Shown here: in pieces, positions 21,908 through 34,490 of the stretch | How the letters are laid out: every line of letters begins with the position of its first letter | Position numbering within the stretch: the first letter of the stretch is position 1 | Assembly (NCBI GenBank): GCA_036925085.1 | Contig: JAUPFP010000044.1 | Location: 868,001-932,000, forward strand | Direction: 5' to 3' | Source of the DNA: Brachycybe producta | Taxonomy: Eukaryota; Arthropoda; Diplopoda; Playtdesmida; Andrognathidae | DNA length: 64,000 nucleotides | The notes under the pieces: generated by a model | Seen by the model: the letters and a program-made list of their open reading frames with translations, nothing else | What the model was told of the DNA's origin: nothing | Database searches by the model: none | Translations under genes and position numbers: made by a program

Positions 21908-24900
21908 ATGGTCGAGTACATTCGTGGTAAGAAAGCGTACACGAAATGGGATGCCGATTCGGAGAACGTCGACATCGAATATCACGATGGTGCGAAACAA
22001 TCGGCTATGAGTGGATATCTGAATGGAACTAAGGGTAAAGTAATCAAGGTACGAAATTTGTGGTCATTCAATTCGATGTGGTGTATATTTTGAGAATTTT
22101 TGTACCGTTGTAGATTTTTCTCCTGTTGTTGCTGTTCTTTTTCGGTTTTGTTATCGGTTACTTGGTTCGAAGAGGAGTTCACGAGAAATATCTGGATCCG
22201 TTAAGATCGAACGGAATGCCGTTAGCTTTCCGATTCAACGTCGATGATGCAAACTTTCTTGAAGCCGAGATCCAACCCAATAACATTAAAGAATTTCTAA
22301 GGTTCGGGGTTTTTTTTTTAGAATTACTGTTATTTTTTTTTTTAGATTTTGAATCATTTTTTTTTATCCATGTTATTATTATCAAATGGTTTTACAAATT
22401 TTATTCAAAATGTCAAATGAAATTCGTGACGATTTTATGAAGGATTTTTATGCTTTCATTTTTACATTCGAACTTAAACTTAAACCTTTTACGGTCGACC
22501 GATCCCGGTCGGTTAGGACCTGGCAGAGTGATCGGCAACCCCGGGCCCACTGCCGGCCACCCGTGGGCAAAAGTGGGCTGACCGTGGTCAAAACTGGTCA
22601 CGGTGGCCCATACGTTGAGAATGGTAAAAAAAAAGTTACTCCTCCGGGGAGTAAACAAACCCCTGACAAAATTATGACTTTTTTACAGGTTTAAGTTATT
22701 TTATTTATGAACTGTTTTTTTTTTCTTCTTCGAACTCTTGTTAATTCTGCGTTTTACGAGCAATCGCTAAAGAGAAATTTGAAAGTGTGTTTGTAACTAG
22801 AAGAGTAACTGAACGACTTAAGCGTAGTTTCATATTGATATCTGTCAAAATAAACTATTTGTAGACATAAAACTAATAAAATGTTACAGAGATGCAAGCA
22901 ACATTATGATGAAATTGAAATTGTGTTAGAAACTAGAGTAGTAGCTGAATCACTTGGTAATATTTTCATGTCAATATCTTTCAAAATGAACTTTTTATAG
23001 AAGAAAATTAAAAAAAAAATATATTCTCCTCTTAAAGTTGTGCCATTTTCTAACATAAAAAGCTTATTTTAAAAAAAAATATCAACATGAAATATTACCT
23101 CTAAGTGAGTAAGCAACCCTTCTAGTTTCTAAAACACTTTCAAGTTTCTTGCAAATTTTACATTTGAAAGACGGAATAACAAGAGTGTGAGTGGCGTTTA
23201 TATTTTAAGTTGAAACTTTAGTGACTTTTTTTTTCTTAAAAGAAAATTAAAAATATTATCGAAAAATGAAATTTTCTAAAAAAAAATTTACTTCGGAGTA
23301 TTTAAAATTAATGTAATGTGATTTAATAAAAACCGATTTTAAAAAAAGCGACATTTAAAAAAACTGGAAGAGTGACTGAATCACTTAAAATTATTTTCAC
23401 GTCAATATTTTTTAAAAAAAATATACCGTTAGTGGTCGTTCGTGGACATTAGATGATGATTTTTTTAAGATTTGTTTCTTGCTTAATGTTAAATGTATTG
23501 AAAATGTATGAGATTAATTTACTCTTCTAGTTTCTACTTTGAGAGTCTTATTAGTTGTGCTTTTCAAACTCAAAATTATACTTATCATTGACAACTGGTT
23601 TTATAAAGTGAAAATTCAATGAAATTCAATGAAAAAAAAAACTTCAGTTTAAAATAAAACTATTTAGTAGAAAAATTTGATAAATTAAAATCCGATTTAA
23701 TTAATCTAAATTGATTTTATTTTTCCCCCGTAGAAATCTGAGTTTGAAATCTCATTCGGCCGGAACATCTGATGGAAAAGATGTGGCGACTATAATTCAA
23801 AGGCATTGGGAACAATCAGCTCTGGATGACGTGAGGCTCGAGAAATATCTCGTCTTGCTCTCGTATCCACCGCTGTAAGTTGATTTTTTTTTTGTTAATA
23901 ATGTCTATCGTTATCTTTGTTGCCCGATATATAACGTATTTAACGAAATGTCAGGAACGGATCGAATTCGGTTCTGGTCGTCGACGAGAAAACTAACGAA
24001 ACGGTAGCTAATTTGACAAATCATCCTCCAAACGTTGAGATGAAACCTTATCTTGCTTATTCAGCTAATGGAATAGTTTCAGTGAGTTTTCTTAAACAGC
24101 TTTTTAAAACAAAATACATTTGTAACAAAAAAAATCGTAAATTGTTTTAAAATTAACAACAGGGAAAATTAGTTTATGCAAATTACGGCCGACGAGAAGA
24201 TTTCGAAGTCCTACAGAAGCTAAATGTATCCGTGAACGGTTCTATCGTAATAATGAGACTCGGAAAAGCACATCGTGGTGATAAAGTATTTACCTGAATC
24301 GCTTTTTCATGACTTTTTTTGTTTGCCGATTGAGTTTAATTTAAAAAATAACTTTAAAAGGTGAGATGTGCGTACGAAATGGGAGCTGTTGGAGCGCTTC
24401 TTTATCCAGATCCGGTCGATTACGTTGGCGCACATAAGTTGTTTCCCGATGGTTTGGGTCTTCCGGGAGATGCCATCGTTTACGGAAGTCTAAAAACGTT
24501 TCCCGGTGATCCAGAAACACCTAGTTTACCTTCTATTGGTTAGTTGGTTTCACATTTTATTAAGTAACTAACATGAAATCATCGCTTTAATTCGTTATTC
24601 GTTTGACGTCTAAGATGCTTCTTATCGTCCAATTATGGGTTCCGATTTGGGTTTGCCGAGAATTCCAGCTCAACCTATAAGCTACAATGATGCGAGAACA
24701 CTTTTAAGGTTCAAAATGAACTTTTTAGAGGTTTAGTTTTGTGAGAATCATTGTTGTTTGTAATTTTCAGCGTTATGTCTGGTCCCGATCCTCCAATTAC
24801 TTGGGTTGGAGGATTGAATGTCACTTATCGTGTCGGACCTGGGTTTGTGGCTCAAAATGAATCTCAGTAAGTTTCGTACATACAAAAGTGTGCTCGTTTG

Positions 24901-27900
24901 TTACTTTCAAAGAAGAATTTGTGTTGTCTCTTATAATTAAGATGTTCTATGAACAGGTGATTTGAAAAATTTACCTTTTTGTCATTTAAGTGATTCTGTT
25001 ACTCTTCTAGTTTTTAAAACAACTTTTGATTTTTCTAAATGTTACTTCTGTTTTGTTTTGTTTTTTATCCCTTGAACTCTGGTTATTTTTTTTTTCAGCA
25101 GCAAATCTGAGAAACTTGAATGTGTTTTAGAAACTAGAAGGGTATTTTCATGTTGATATATTCTAAAATATGCTTTTGAAGTCAGTCTGAAAATGACCTA
25201 ACTTTAACCGCTTAGTATGAACACTTTCAATTTCTTTTCGGTGTTGCTCCAGAATAACCAATAATTAATCAGCTGTTCGTAGAAAAAAACATCTTAAGTA
25301 TTTCTCAAGACGAAAAGAGACTTAAAGGAAATCTTTAATTAATTTTATACAATCAGAGTTGTAAAATTGCAAGTGAACAACGAGTTGCTTCGTAGAGAAA
25401 TAACAAACGTCATCGGTGTAATCTACGGAAGGATTGAACGCGGTAAAACATGAACATGTTCGTTTCACGAGTCGCTTACCACATAGTTAAATTGTTATCT
25501 TGTTGCAGATGAGTATGTGATTGTTGGATGTCATCACGATACTTGGACGATGAGCGCAAGTGATCCAGGAACGGGTATGGCCGTCATGATGGAAACGGTG
25601 CAAGCATTTGGAGCACTGAGAAAAACAGGTTCAGGAATGACCAATTTATGGGGAATCAAACAATTCGATTCTCTGATTAATCGAATCTGAATAGAGCACC
25701 TTGAATTTATGAGAATTGGTGACGAGAGTCTTGTTTGTTTTGTTTTTATTTAAGGTTGGGCGCCGAGTCGCTCGTTGATATTTGCTAGTTGGGATGCGGA
25801 AGAATTTGGTGTTATCGGATCGACGGAATGGGTCGAAGATCACGCAAAGGAACTTATGGATAATGCAGTTGCTTATATCAACGTCGACTCTGCAGTCACT
25901 GGAAATTATACGTTGGAGGCATTGGGAAGCCCTCTACTGAGGGAAGCTCTTTACGAAACCACGAAAGAGGTTTCTGCTCACGAGTACAGTAAACAGCCGT
26001 TGACTACTTACGATCTGTGGCGGTTACGTAATCCGCAGAGCAAAGACAGTTCTCGATTAATTCCAAAGTACTTTTTGTTTGTTTTTTTGTTTTGGACAAT
26101 TGTACAGTTAAAATCATTTAATACGAAATGGGAAGGAACCAGAATATTTCTTCGTATTAAAGAAAGAATTTTTTTTGTTATGTTAAGGGACCCGGTCTGA
26201 AAATAGAGTCCGTGTTATCCGTTTTATTTTTCCACTGTATTACAATTTTACTAATCTGGGGGGGGAAATTGTTTAGTACAAAGTGAAAGGTACCTTAACA
26301 TTTATTTTTGTGTTAAACAAAGGAATTTTTGTGTTATTTAACGGGACAGAGCAGAGTTTGTGTTATCAGTTTGCGTGATTAACAGCTTTCAGTATGTTAT
26401 ATTTTAAACAGTTCGGAGTGGAACCGTTTAATACAAAATGACAGAGACCTCAATATTTTTCTTTGTTTTGAAGAAAGTATTTTTGTTGCTTTTGAAACAT
26501 ATATTTTTCCATGTTATCCGTTTTCGTGTTAAAAGGTTTTCACTGAATTTTATTCTAAATTTCTCAACTGATTACGAGGTCATTTTTTTTGTTTCTTAAA
26601 ATGTAGGTTGGACATTCTTGGATCTGGAAGTGATTTTGTTAGTTTCATGTCTGGATACGGAATTCCTTCCGTTCATTTGCAGTTTGTCGATGAAGATCTC
26701 GTTAGTTGCTTAAATTCGTTTAACATGTTTTTGTCCGTCTTATTTCCGTTTTTGATCCGCTTTTGTAGGATTTCGATTATCCATTGTATCATACGGATTA
26801 CGATGTCTACGACTCGATCGCAAACTTTGTCGATCCTTCTTTCAATGCTTCGGCTACGCTGGCGCGTGTCGTTGCCGTTCTCGCTCTGAAACTATCCGAT
26901 ACGCTCATTCTTCCTTTCAGCTGTCACGATTATGTTAACGAAATGTACAATGGTCTTGCGGATCTTAACCGGAGATACAGAGATTTCTTATTACAGCATG
27001 GCATTTTAACAGGTGAAAACTTTTGGATTACAAATGAAAGAGCTCGACTTTTATTGATTTTTTATTTGTTTTTTTTCTAATTTTTAGATGTTTTACAGAA
27101 AGCCATAAATCACTTTGATCGTGCCGCCAACATTCATTATTCAAGTTTTACTAAAATTAATGGCACAGAGTAAGTTGTTTTAATTGAAATTGAAATTTGA
27201 CCCCGGACAGATTTTAACACAAAAACTTTGGTTTTTGGTGAACAATGATTTCGAGTGGTTCATTCGTAATGGTTAAATTTAGTTACTTATAAATAGATAA
27301 TTTTCATGAAAGGAATTACTTAAAGCATAAGAGAGAGAAAAAAGTAAATGAAAATATATATAAATAAATAACGGGGTTGTCACACAAATTGGTAACCCTG
27401 GAAATGCCAGAGAATTAGAAAAATTTCAAAACAGTCAGGGAATTTATTTTCTGTAATTCCAATTTCAATGATTTAAAGACAAACAAATGAAAATTGAAAA
27501 AAAAAATTAAATATAAAAAGCACTGAAAAGGACTCTATTATTACCAGAAGTTTCAAAAAGCTTTTTTAAAAAAAAGGCTCAACGGGACAAATAAATCCCA
27601 AAAAGCTTCAAAAGGGCAAAGATTCGAGAATTTTTAAAGTTCGGAAAAATAGGGGAAAAAACGACCAAAAATCGAAAAAAATTTAAATGCTCTAAAAGCC
27701 GCTCAGAACGGCTCAACGGCGACTAAGAGTTACGAAAGTCTTGAAAAAAAAGGGTCGGAAAAACAAATACGAGCTTGTATATCACAGAGATGTCTGTTAT
27801 TACGGTTTACAGAAGTTGTTTTTGAAGAAAAAAACCTGGGAAATATCCAAATTTGGAAAAGTCAGGGAATTTCAGAAATTATAATCGGTAGTAACCGTGC

Positions 27901-28433
27901 ATAATGAAGTAGTTATTATATATTTAAAAATTATTGTATCTTAACTGTTTCGTTGGCATAAAATAATTGTAGTTTTGACTTCGAAGATATTCTAAAACAA
28001 GTTTTGGAATGTTTTTCTTTTTTCCTTTAGTAGCCTTGATTTATACCATGAATTCAATCATCAACTGATGCAGGTTGAAAGGACGTTTATTTTACCAGAA
28101 GGAGTTCGAAATGCTACATTTTTTAGGTCGGATTAACTGTTTTTATTGAGCCCATCGAGTTCAAATTGCTCATTTCTGGTTTTTTTTTTTTTTTTCGATA
28201 TTTTTCTTTAAAAAAGACACGCTATTTTTGGCCCACATAGTGACGATCTTCACGAAGGTGTCGTATTTCCGACCATAATCGACGCGATTATTCGTGCTCA
28301 ACGTAACACAACGGGTCACAACGTGGAAGAAATCAAAATACGATTGTCAACTGTGGTGCAGTTGATTCGTATGGCCGGTGGAATGCTGATTTCTTCTGCC
28401 GTAACGCATTACACGAGCGAGTCTTTCCTGTAA
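21908..28433 (+). CDS. M28B metallopeptidase, glutamate carboxypeptidase II / transferrin-receptor family
   Basis: Predicted type II membrane ectopeptidase. Sixteen exons: 21908-22048, 22114-22301, 23734-23874, 23955-24081, 24163-24285, 24361-24538, 24615-24708, 24771-24866, 25357-25442, 25509-25628, 25755-26067, 26607-26700, 26769-27012, 27088-27169, 28031-28126, 28217-28433. They total 2340 nt, or 779 aa, like GCPII (750) and TfR (760). A transmembrane segment [17 protein letters not shown] (about 48-64) follows a 47-residue cytoplasmic tail. A PA domain ([12 protein letters not shown]) precedes the M28 domain. All zinc ligands align with GCPII: H400, D410, E448, D476 and H575, with general base E447 in WDAEEFG. 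The C-terminal helical domain is TfR/GCPII-like ([14 protein letters not shown]). Transferrin receptors have lost these ligands, so this protein is probably an active carboxypeptidase; the substrate is unknown. An upstream 5' UTR intron is likely because an acceptor (gaaattag) precedes the ATG. Confidence 0.94.
22490..22685. repeat. GC-rich island in peptidase intron 2, unclassified
   Basis: A sharp jump in GC content (GGTCGACCGATCCCGGTCGG, CCCCGGGCCCACTGCCGGCC, AGTGGGCTGACCGTGGTC) inside a very AT-rich intron. GGTCGACCGATCCCGGTCGG is partly palindromic. It has no exon boundaries and is probably a fragment of an inserted element. Confidence 0.5.
22730..23220. mobile_element. Family B MITEs, nested or adjacent copies (peptidase intron 2)
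   Basis: Two left halves (gtaactagaagagtaactgaac at 22795, gaaactagagtagtagctgaa at 22930) and one right half (acccttctagtttctaaaacact at 23120), followed by aataacaagagtgtgagtggcgttta. The layout suggests one copy inserted into another. Confidence 0.7.
23355..23575. mobile_element. Family B MITE, truncated copy
   Basis: CTGGAAGAGTGACTGAATCACTT and ttactcttctagtttctac face each other around a degraded centre. Both ends are missing. Confidence 0.6.
24965..25195. mobile_element. Family B MITE halves in inverted order (peptidase intron 8)
   Basis: A right half (gttactcttctagtttttaaaac) precedes a left half (tgttttagaaactagaagggta). That is opposite to a normal copy and consistent with two truncated insertions or an internal rearrangement. 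Confidence 0.6.
26150..26560. mobile_element. Pogo-related repeat with GTGTTATCCGTTTT modules (peptidase intron 11)
   Basis: Repeated modules of the form 'aaagaaagaattttt...gttaagggac...aaaata...gtgttatccgttttt', with TTTCCACTGTA near 26228 and TTTTCACTGAA near 26540. The same modules recur at 46728-47285. Cagtggaaaccgttt-type ends resemble pogo/Tigger-derived repeats. Confidence 0.55.
27380..27905. repeat. Interspersed repeat with inverted GTCAGGGAATT motifs (peptidase intron 14)
   Basis: TTGGTAACCCTGGAAATGCC near the left, cagtcagggaattta near 27435 and cctgggaaatatccaaatttggaaaagtcagggaattt near 27835. The interior is A-rich with aaaagcttcaaaaggg motifs. It accounts for the 861-nt intron. 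Confidence 0.5.
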
Positions 28434-30075
28434 CGAAATCAGGTAAAAAAAAAAATTGACAAATTTGTACATAAAAAAAAAGATTCTTGTTGTTTGAGAT
28501 TCTTGTGGCCAATTTTTTGCAAACTTAAAATAACATTCCACTTTTTAATTTTACCTTATTCTATTTTTTTACAAACTAACGTTTACGAATTTTTTTTTTA
28601 TTATTTTTGATTTATTTTATGAAATTCATAATTCCTACAATTTGCTTCATCATGTTTTTTTTTTGTTAATGAAGTCAAAAGCTGTGATTTAAGTAATTAA
28701 TACCGTTAATTATTTTTACATGAAAAAAAAAGTGAATTTGAATTCGAGTAGAAAAGATTTCTGATGTAAATATATATAAAAAAAATTGATAAACTTAGAA
28801 AAACAGTATTTTATTAGAAAAGTACGTAATATACGTATATATAAATTGCAGAGAGAACAAGGTTTATTTTTAATTGTTTAAATGCTAAACGCTAATCTAT
28901 TTTGTATTTTATGCTGCTTAATTAATGAAATTAAGGCAAAAACTAAGTCAGGAATAGAATCAATAGATATGTTTTAAGAGGGGGTGGGGATTCTTTTCGG
29001 TTTTTTTTTTTGCGTGACACAAACAAAACAAAAACTCAGTGTTTCGAGACAAAATGGCGACAAATCTATAACATTTCTGTGACTTTTGTTTTGACGTTTG
29101 TTTTGTCTGTGACTTTTGTTTTGACGTTTGTTTTGTCTGTGACTTTTGTTGTTTTCTGTCCCGGCTTAAGTCGGTAAACATCAAGAGGTTTGTCTTTTTT
29201 CTGGTGGTACTACGCAACTTTTTGTCAACTCTTGTCTGTGCAGTGTAGGCAGTTAGTATTAAAACAACAACAACAACAACAGAACAGTTGCGTTGTTTAC
29301 GTAGAGGACAGCTATAGAAACACAAAACAAAACCCAATTTGTTTATGTTTTGCATAACAAATTTGTAGTGGTTTTGTCTCAGAGTATATTTGTGACAGTT
29401 GTTTCAGGTTTGTTTTGTTTTCAAAATCTGCTTTTCTGGCATTTTTGTTGTGTTTTTGTTTTTGAACTCATGTTGCACTTTTGTCGGGCATAAAAGTAAT
29501 AATTGTTAAATATTAAAAAAAAATATTTTGTCTTGTTTTTAACAAATATGCAAATTAATATATTAAAAAAATCTATATAATTGTTGTTTTTTTATGTTTG
29601 AATTGGTAAATTTAAACAATTTCACATTAATTTGTTTTGTAAGATACAAAATTTTAATTTGTTTTAAAATCTGCACACAAAAAATGAATAAGATTTGTAC
29701 AGAACACAAATAAGATATGCAATGGATAAAAAGAATGAAATTTGTATGTAAATTTTAATGTGAATGAATATTATTAATATTTTACTTAAATAATTTATTG
29801 AGAAAAAAAAATATTGTTTAAATAAATTGATTGCACATTTTAATAAATTTCTGAATCTCATCACACAAAAGGCCTCAAAGTTTATTAATTATTATTATGA
29901 AATTATGACATAAATTAAGTCCAAAGTCTACAATGAGGAAAATACATTTTGTAATTGATATAGGCCAACATTATTATTTTTATTGCTTTATTTATTGCAA
30001 TTGATTAACAATAACAGTTTGATGAAATGATACGTAATGAAATTTAAACCTGCTTTTTAAAACTAATCTTATCAT
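28434..30075. other. Intergenic, AT-rich, holds repeat family D copy 2
   Basis: Downstream of the peptidase stop codon at 28431-28433. Apart from the family-D repeat (29015-29490) and homopolymer runs I see no coding exon. Reverse frames at 28960-29355 and 29664-29864 lie in repeats or low-complexity sequence. Confidence 0.45.
29015..29490. mobile_element. MITE-like repeat family D, copy 2
   Basis: Matches 9776-10195 in order and orientation. This copy has gained a tandem expansion at 29076-29150, three copies of a 31-bp unit (CTGTGACTTTTGTTTTGACG...), and a short CAA run at about 29262-29281. Confidence 0.7.
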
Positions 30076-30077
30076 TA

Positions 30078-30393
30078 GGGCTCGGATTTTCATGCAATAT
30101 CAAGAAAATGTTTCTCAATCTGTGGCCCCAAGAGCCAATCGTGAAGTAACAATTCCGTTTAGGTCAAAAAAACAGTTATGCTTTTTTCTAATCAAAAACA
30201 CTGGTTATAGGCTAGAACTCTTGTTGACAACTGACAGTAACAAGACAACTAGCCTCTAATCAGGCTTTTTGATTTAAAAAAAAAGCATAATTGCAGTTCC
30301 TCTAATGATGTTGATGATTACTTCACAATTGGCACTTAGGGCCACAAATTGAGAAACATTTGCTTGATATTATTGCATAAAATTCCGAGCCCT
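30078..30393. mobile_element. MITE family A, intact copy with TA flanks
   Basis: TA-GGGCTCGGATTTTCATGC on the left and GCATAAAATTCCGAGCCC-TA on the right. The central blocks CTGGTTATAGGCTAGAAC and CTAGCCTCTAATCAGGC are inverted. The TA on both sides fits a Tc1/mariner-type target duplication. Confidence 0.88.
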
Positions 30394-30834
30394 AGTTATT
30401 ATATTTTGTAATTAATAATCAGACATTGACTAATTTTTTTTACTATACTTTCAGACATAAGTTTTAATTTTAAAGTGCATTTCTGGTAACTAATTATTAT
30501 TATTTTGTTGCCACATCTTTTAATTTAGTTGCAAAAGTTTGTTTCAAAGTCTTAAATATTATTTTTATTTCAAATTACGGTTTTAAAACCAACTGTTTTA
30601 TAAGAACATATTTAAATGGATGGCTTTATTATTATATGAAATGAAATGGTTGATGCAAAAGTTATGACGTCAACTTATAATCATATTGTATGTTTGTAAT
30701 TTCATTTGCATTTTAGTGGGTTGTAAATTTTAAAATTATGCCAATTCATTCAATGTTAAGTAACATTGAATTATCTTTATTCATTTGCAAAAAAAAATTA
30801 GCTTTGGTAAGATGTTTTATGGACAACTGATTTA

Positions 30835-31145
30835 TGGACCCTTGTTTATTCTGTAGTTTCAAAATAGCAACAGTAAGGAGAAATTAAAACAGTGTTAAAA
30901 ACTAGAACGGTAGCTGGAATCACTTAATAGTATTTTCATGTTGATGTATTTCAAAATCAACTTTTTATATATAAAAAAAAAATTAATATATATCGTCTGA
31001 TCAACATATAAAGGTCATTTTAAAAGATATCAACATGAAAATATGTAACTAATTATAAGCTACCCTTCTAGTTTCTAAAACTCGTAATTTGGCTCCTGAA
31101 GAACAGAATTACCAGAGTTCGAGAGAGTCGTTTACACTTTAAAAG
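30835..31145. mobile_element. Family B MITE copy
   Basis: CTTGTTTATTCTGTAG, AAAACTAGAACGGTAGCTGG, TCATGTTGATGTATTTC / AAAGATATCAACATGA, ctacccttctagtttctaaaac, then gagagtcgtttacactttaaaa. Confidence 0.8.
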
Positions 31146-31339
31146 GATCAAAAAAAGCATGTAAAAAGCATATTTATCAATTGGCTTACAATTATTTTTA
31201 AATTGCATTCTTTTAACTTAATTTTAAAAAATATAGGAATTTAAAAAAAGCATTTGATAACATTTCATATGTTTTGTTAATAAATGTGTATTTTTTTTTT
31301 TGTTAAAAGTTCAGTTTCACATGCAAAATGTCAATAGAA

Positions 31340-31510
31340 GGTATAATTATTCTGTATTTCAGAAGCAACAAAAAGAAAACATTTGTTTTAGAAACTAGAG
31401 GAGTAAATTTTTCACTAAACCAGATTTTCATTTTTAGATTTTTTAAAATTAAAAAAAAAACACACTTTTGGGTACAGTTTGAAAATGACCAAATTTTAAG
31501 CTTTTGGCAT
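31340..31510. mobile_element. Family B MITE, left half
   Basis: ATAATTATTCTGTATTTCAG, tgttttagaaactagaggag, then a degraded hairpin region. There is no right half. Confidence 0.5.
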
Positions 31511-32040
31511 TTTAATCCACACATGACTCTACTGACTGGGCCGTACTTTCAGGGAAAGTCAGAGGAAATAGTCATTTTTTGTCAAAAATTTAGTGACAAT
31601 CATGGAATTTTTTTTTTATTAAAAATCAAATGTTAATAAGATTTGCAATGCATCTGGTGAAGGCGATAAGAAATGCATTTTTTAAGTATTTACTAGAAAT
31701 GTTCATAAAATATCTTCTTGCAAAAATGTTTAGGTCTCTTCACGTGAATCAACTTGAATTATTTCGTTTAAAAATTGTTTCTTCTGAAATGCAGAATAGG
31801 CACAATTTAATTAAAAAGGTGATTGAAACTAATCTATATTTGTATATAATTAACATTATTAATTGTTTATCAGTTAAACTGAAAAATGAAGAGTCCTATG
31901 TATAACATAGGTAAAAACTCAAGTTCCTCGTCAAAAGCCGAACACACACACACACACACAACAGGAATTACATTTGTTATTATGTCTTTGAGACATTTTC
32001 AAAGTTTGTTTGGTAAGAAACATTGGAAGATATCGTAACG

Positions 32041-34490
32041 TCATCTGCGTTCCGAACACACACCATCATGACACGCTTGGCACAGTTCACTATTATGTGG
32101 AGTTCGAGGTTTACCCGCTCTACGGTTTTTGGAATAAGATGCTTGGTAGAAACCGTAGTACACCTGAGCCACTCTGTAAAATGCATTATGCATTACCTGT
32201 GTAGTAAAAGAATATTGCAAGAAATGTTAAAGCAAACTAAGATCTATGGGATATTTGTAACTAAATCTACATAGAGTTAATCACTTACTTTGCTCACTTC
32301 TTCGGGGTACCACATTGCATTTTCATATTTGCCCGTTTTACAACGTTGACATTGTTGTCCGTAGAGTTTGAATGTCACATAACCTTCATTGGTGTGACTG
32401 ACCAGGTTGAACCAAAATGCTACTCGACCTTTCATTGATGTCCAGCCGTGGCCACAATCCTGGATTTTTTTTGTGAGAGAATATTTTTTAAATAATTTTG
32501 TCACCAGTTTTTTTTTTTTTGTTGCAACATTTTATGTTGAAACAATTTTTTGTAAAAAAAAAATATCTAACGATGACATGTTGCAATTTGTATCATGAAG
32601 TTTACTTTACACTAATCTTTTTATGTTTCTCTTTTACATGGATTTAAATGAGCTGAAAAAGTTAAGCTTTGAGTAGCAGCACAACAGAGAAGACAATATA
32701 TTAAGTGTGAATCTGGGATGCAAATATTTGAGTTACCTGGCAACAAAAACGAACTTTTGCAGAGTCAAGGAATGTCATCCATCGACTACTTGGACGACCT
32801 GACGACGGACATAGAAACCAAACGTGAGAATAAGAACCGTAAAACTGTGAAAATAGTTTTTGAAATTCTGTGTGCCAAACTGCTTCCATCCCCCTGTAAA
32901 ATAAAAATTAAGTTTATTTTAAATTTATTGCTGATTTTTATTTAATTCTTAAAATTATTTGCACATAAAATTGCACATTTATTATAAATTTATAAGTTAA
33001 GTTGGTTTTAAAGTATAAAATATCTATGAACTCTGGTTATTTTGTCTTTAAATAGCAAAATTAACAGAAACTTGGAAATGGTTTAAAAACTAGAAGGATA
33101 AGTTCATGTTGATATTTTTTAAAATACGCTTTTTATATATGAATTTAAAAATGGGCAGACAATATTTTTTAAAAATTCTGTTCATAAAATGTTCATTTTA
33201 AAAGATATCAACATGAAAATACTATTAAGTGATTCATCTACCTTTTTAGTTTATAATACACTTTCAATTTCTATTTAGGTTTGTTGCTTCTGAAACGTTA
33301 CAAAATTACAGAAACAGAACGTCAAGAAAAAATTCTAAAGTTTGTTAGAAACTAGAATAGTAGGTGTTTATTGCTGAGACATAAATTCCTTAAGGAAACT
33401 TGGGCCTTAAACTTCAACGTCAACCCTCTGAGAACAGGGTTTCGAAATAGGAATATACTTTTTAAAGGCTTGGTTTAATTGAGTATCTTTAAAAAGTGTC
33501 TCAGAGGGTTCAGGTTAAAAGTTTAAGTGGCAAGTTTTCTTCATGAATTTGAGCTTTAAAATTATTTTTTATGTCGGTATCTTTAAAAATAAACTTTCAT
33601 TAAAAATTAAGATAGTTTATGAATAGCTGATTCAGGAGTCAAATTAAGAGAAACTAGGAATTTTTAGAAATTAGGACGGTAGCTCAGTGACTTGAGGATA
33701 ATTTCATGTTGAAAATCTTCTAAAATAAACTTTTTATGGGCAAAAATTAAAAAAAATATCGTCTTCTTAAAGTTGTGCCATTTTTAAGTTCACATAAAAA
33801 GCTTATTTTAAAAGATACCAACGTGAAAATAGTCTTAAGTGATTTAGTTACCCATCTAGTTTCTAAAACACATCCAATATTCTCTTCATTTTGTACCTGA
33901 AAGACAGAATTATCAGAGTTCGAAGAGCGTTTACACTTTAAAACCACCTTAATGTTAAAAAAAACGAGAGTTGTTCATTTTTCAAATTGAAATAGTTTAT
34001 TTTCAAAGATATTGCCATGAAAATGAGTTTGGCGTTTTGTCTAACTATTCTAGTCTCTAGTAAACTTTCAATTTTTTTTTGTAAAGAAAATGGATTATCT
34101 TCATTATGTAAATTTCTTGTTTGTCTTAGGCCCTTGACACATAGACCACTTTTCGAAAGCAAAATGATGCTGAGGTTGTCTATAGAAAATACATTGCAAC
34201 CACAGCTCAACCAACCACTTTTGACTTCGCAGTCGAAAACTGGTCTGTGTATTTCAACCCTTAGGTACCCGTGTTTCTATTTTTAAGGTAAAACCAACCG
34301 ACCCAAAAAGAGGATTGGGTGGTCCATATGACACTGGTAACACCGGAGTTCTCTGATGATGTGTCGTAGGATAGAGTGATATTGTTGCCGGCATTGTTAC
34401 TGTGGCTGTCGTTGGAGGCGGAAGTGGAGGTGGTGGTGGCGGCATTGGCGCCGAATGTGAAATAATATAAACTGGTCCCATGGCATCCAT
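32041..34490 (-). CDS. RTP-like protein with 3CxxC-type zinc finger
   Basis: Receptor-transporting-protein-like gene. RTPs assist trafficking of some membrane receptors in vertebrates; the invertebrate role is unknown. Four exons on the minus strand: 34303-34490, 32737-32893, 32289-32459, 32041-32196, giving 672 nt or 223 aa. The start ATG is at 34488-34490. The N-terminus is proline-rich (PMPPPPPPLPPP, residues about 16-27). The 3CxxC domain begins with EAVWHTEFQKLF and contains C114-Q-D-C117 (followed by GHGWTS), C152-Q-R-C155 and C211-Q-A-C214 with a further C at 219. All four exon joins keep phase, which supports the model. No C-terminal transmembrane helix follows the domain, unlike vertebrate RTP1-4. 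The promoter faces an unidentified GC-rich exon starting at 35036. The 1.4-kb first intron is full of family-B MITE copies. Donor of exon 1 (GG|GTCGGT) is weak. Confidence 0.85.
33003..33260. mobile_element. Family B MITE copy (RTP-like intron 1)
   Basis: GGTTTTAAAGTATAAAATATC left end, GTTTAAAAACTAGAAGGATAAG, TTCATGTTGATATTTTTT / AAAAGATATCAACATGAA, then ctacctttttagtttataa. The right end is lost. Confidence 0.75.
33290..33957. mobile_element. Compound family B MITE region (RTP-like intron 1)
   Basis: Two left halves (33350 and 33665) and one complete right half ending GCGTTTACACTTTAAAACCACCTTAA at 33957. Between them sits an inverted pair, ACCCTCTGAGAACAGGGTTT near 33424 and CTCAGAGGGTTCAGGTTAAA near 33500, which may be a separate small element. 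Confidence 0.7.

Noticed and set aside
28960..29355. 131-codon reverse frame
   Set aside because: It falls in repeat family D with a tandem expansion; the homologous copy at 9.8 kb has a different frame.
31630..31905. 91-codon plus-strand frame downstream of the RTP-like gene
   Set aside because: AT-driven open frame with no recognisable domain or splice sites.
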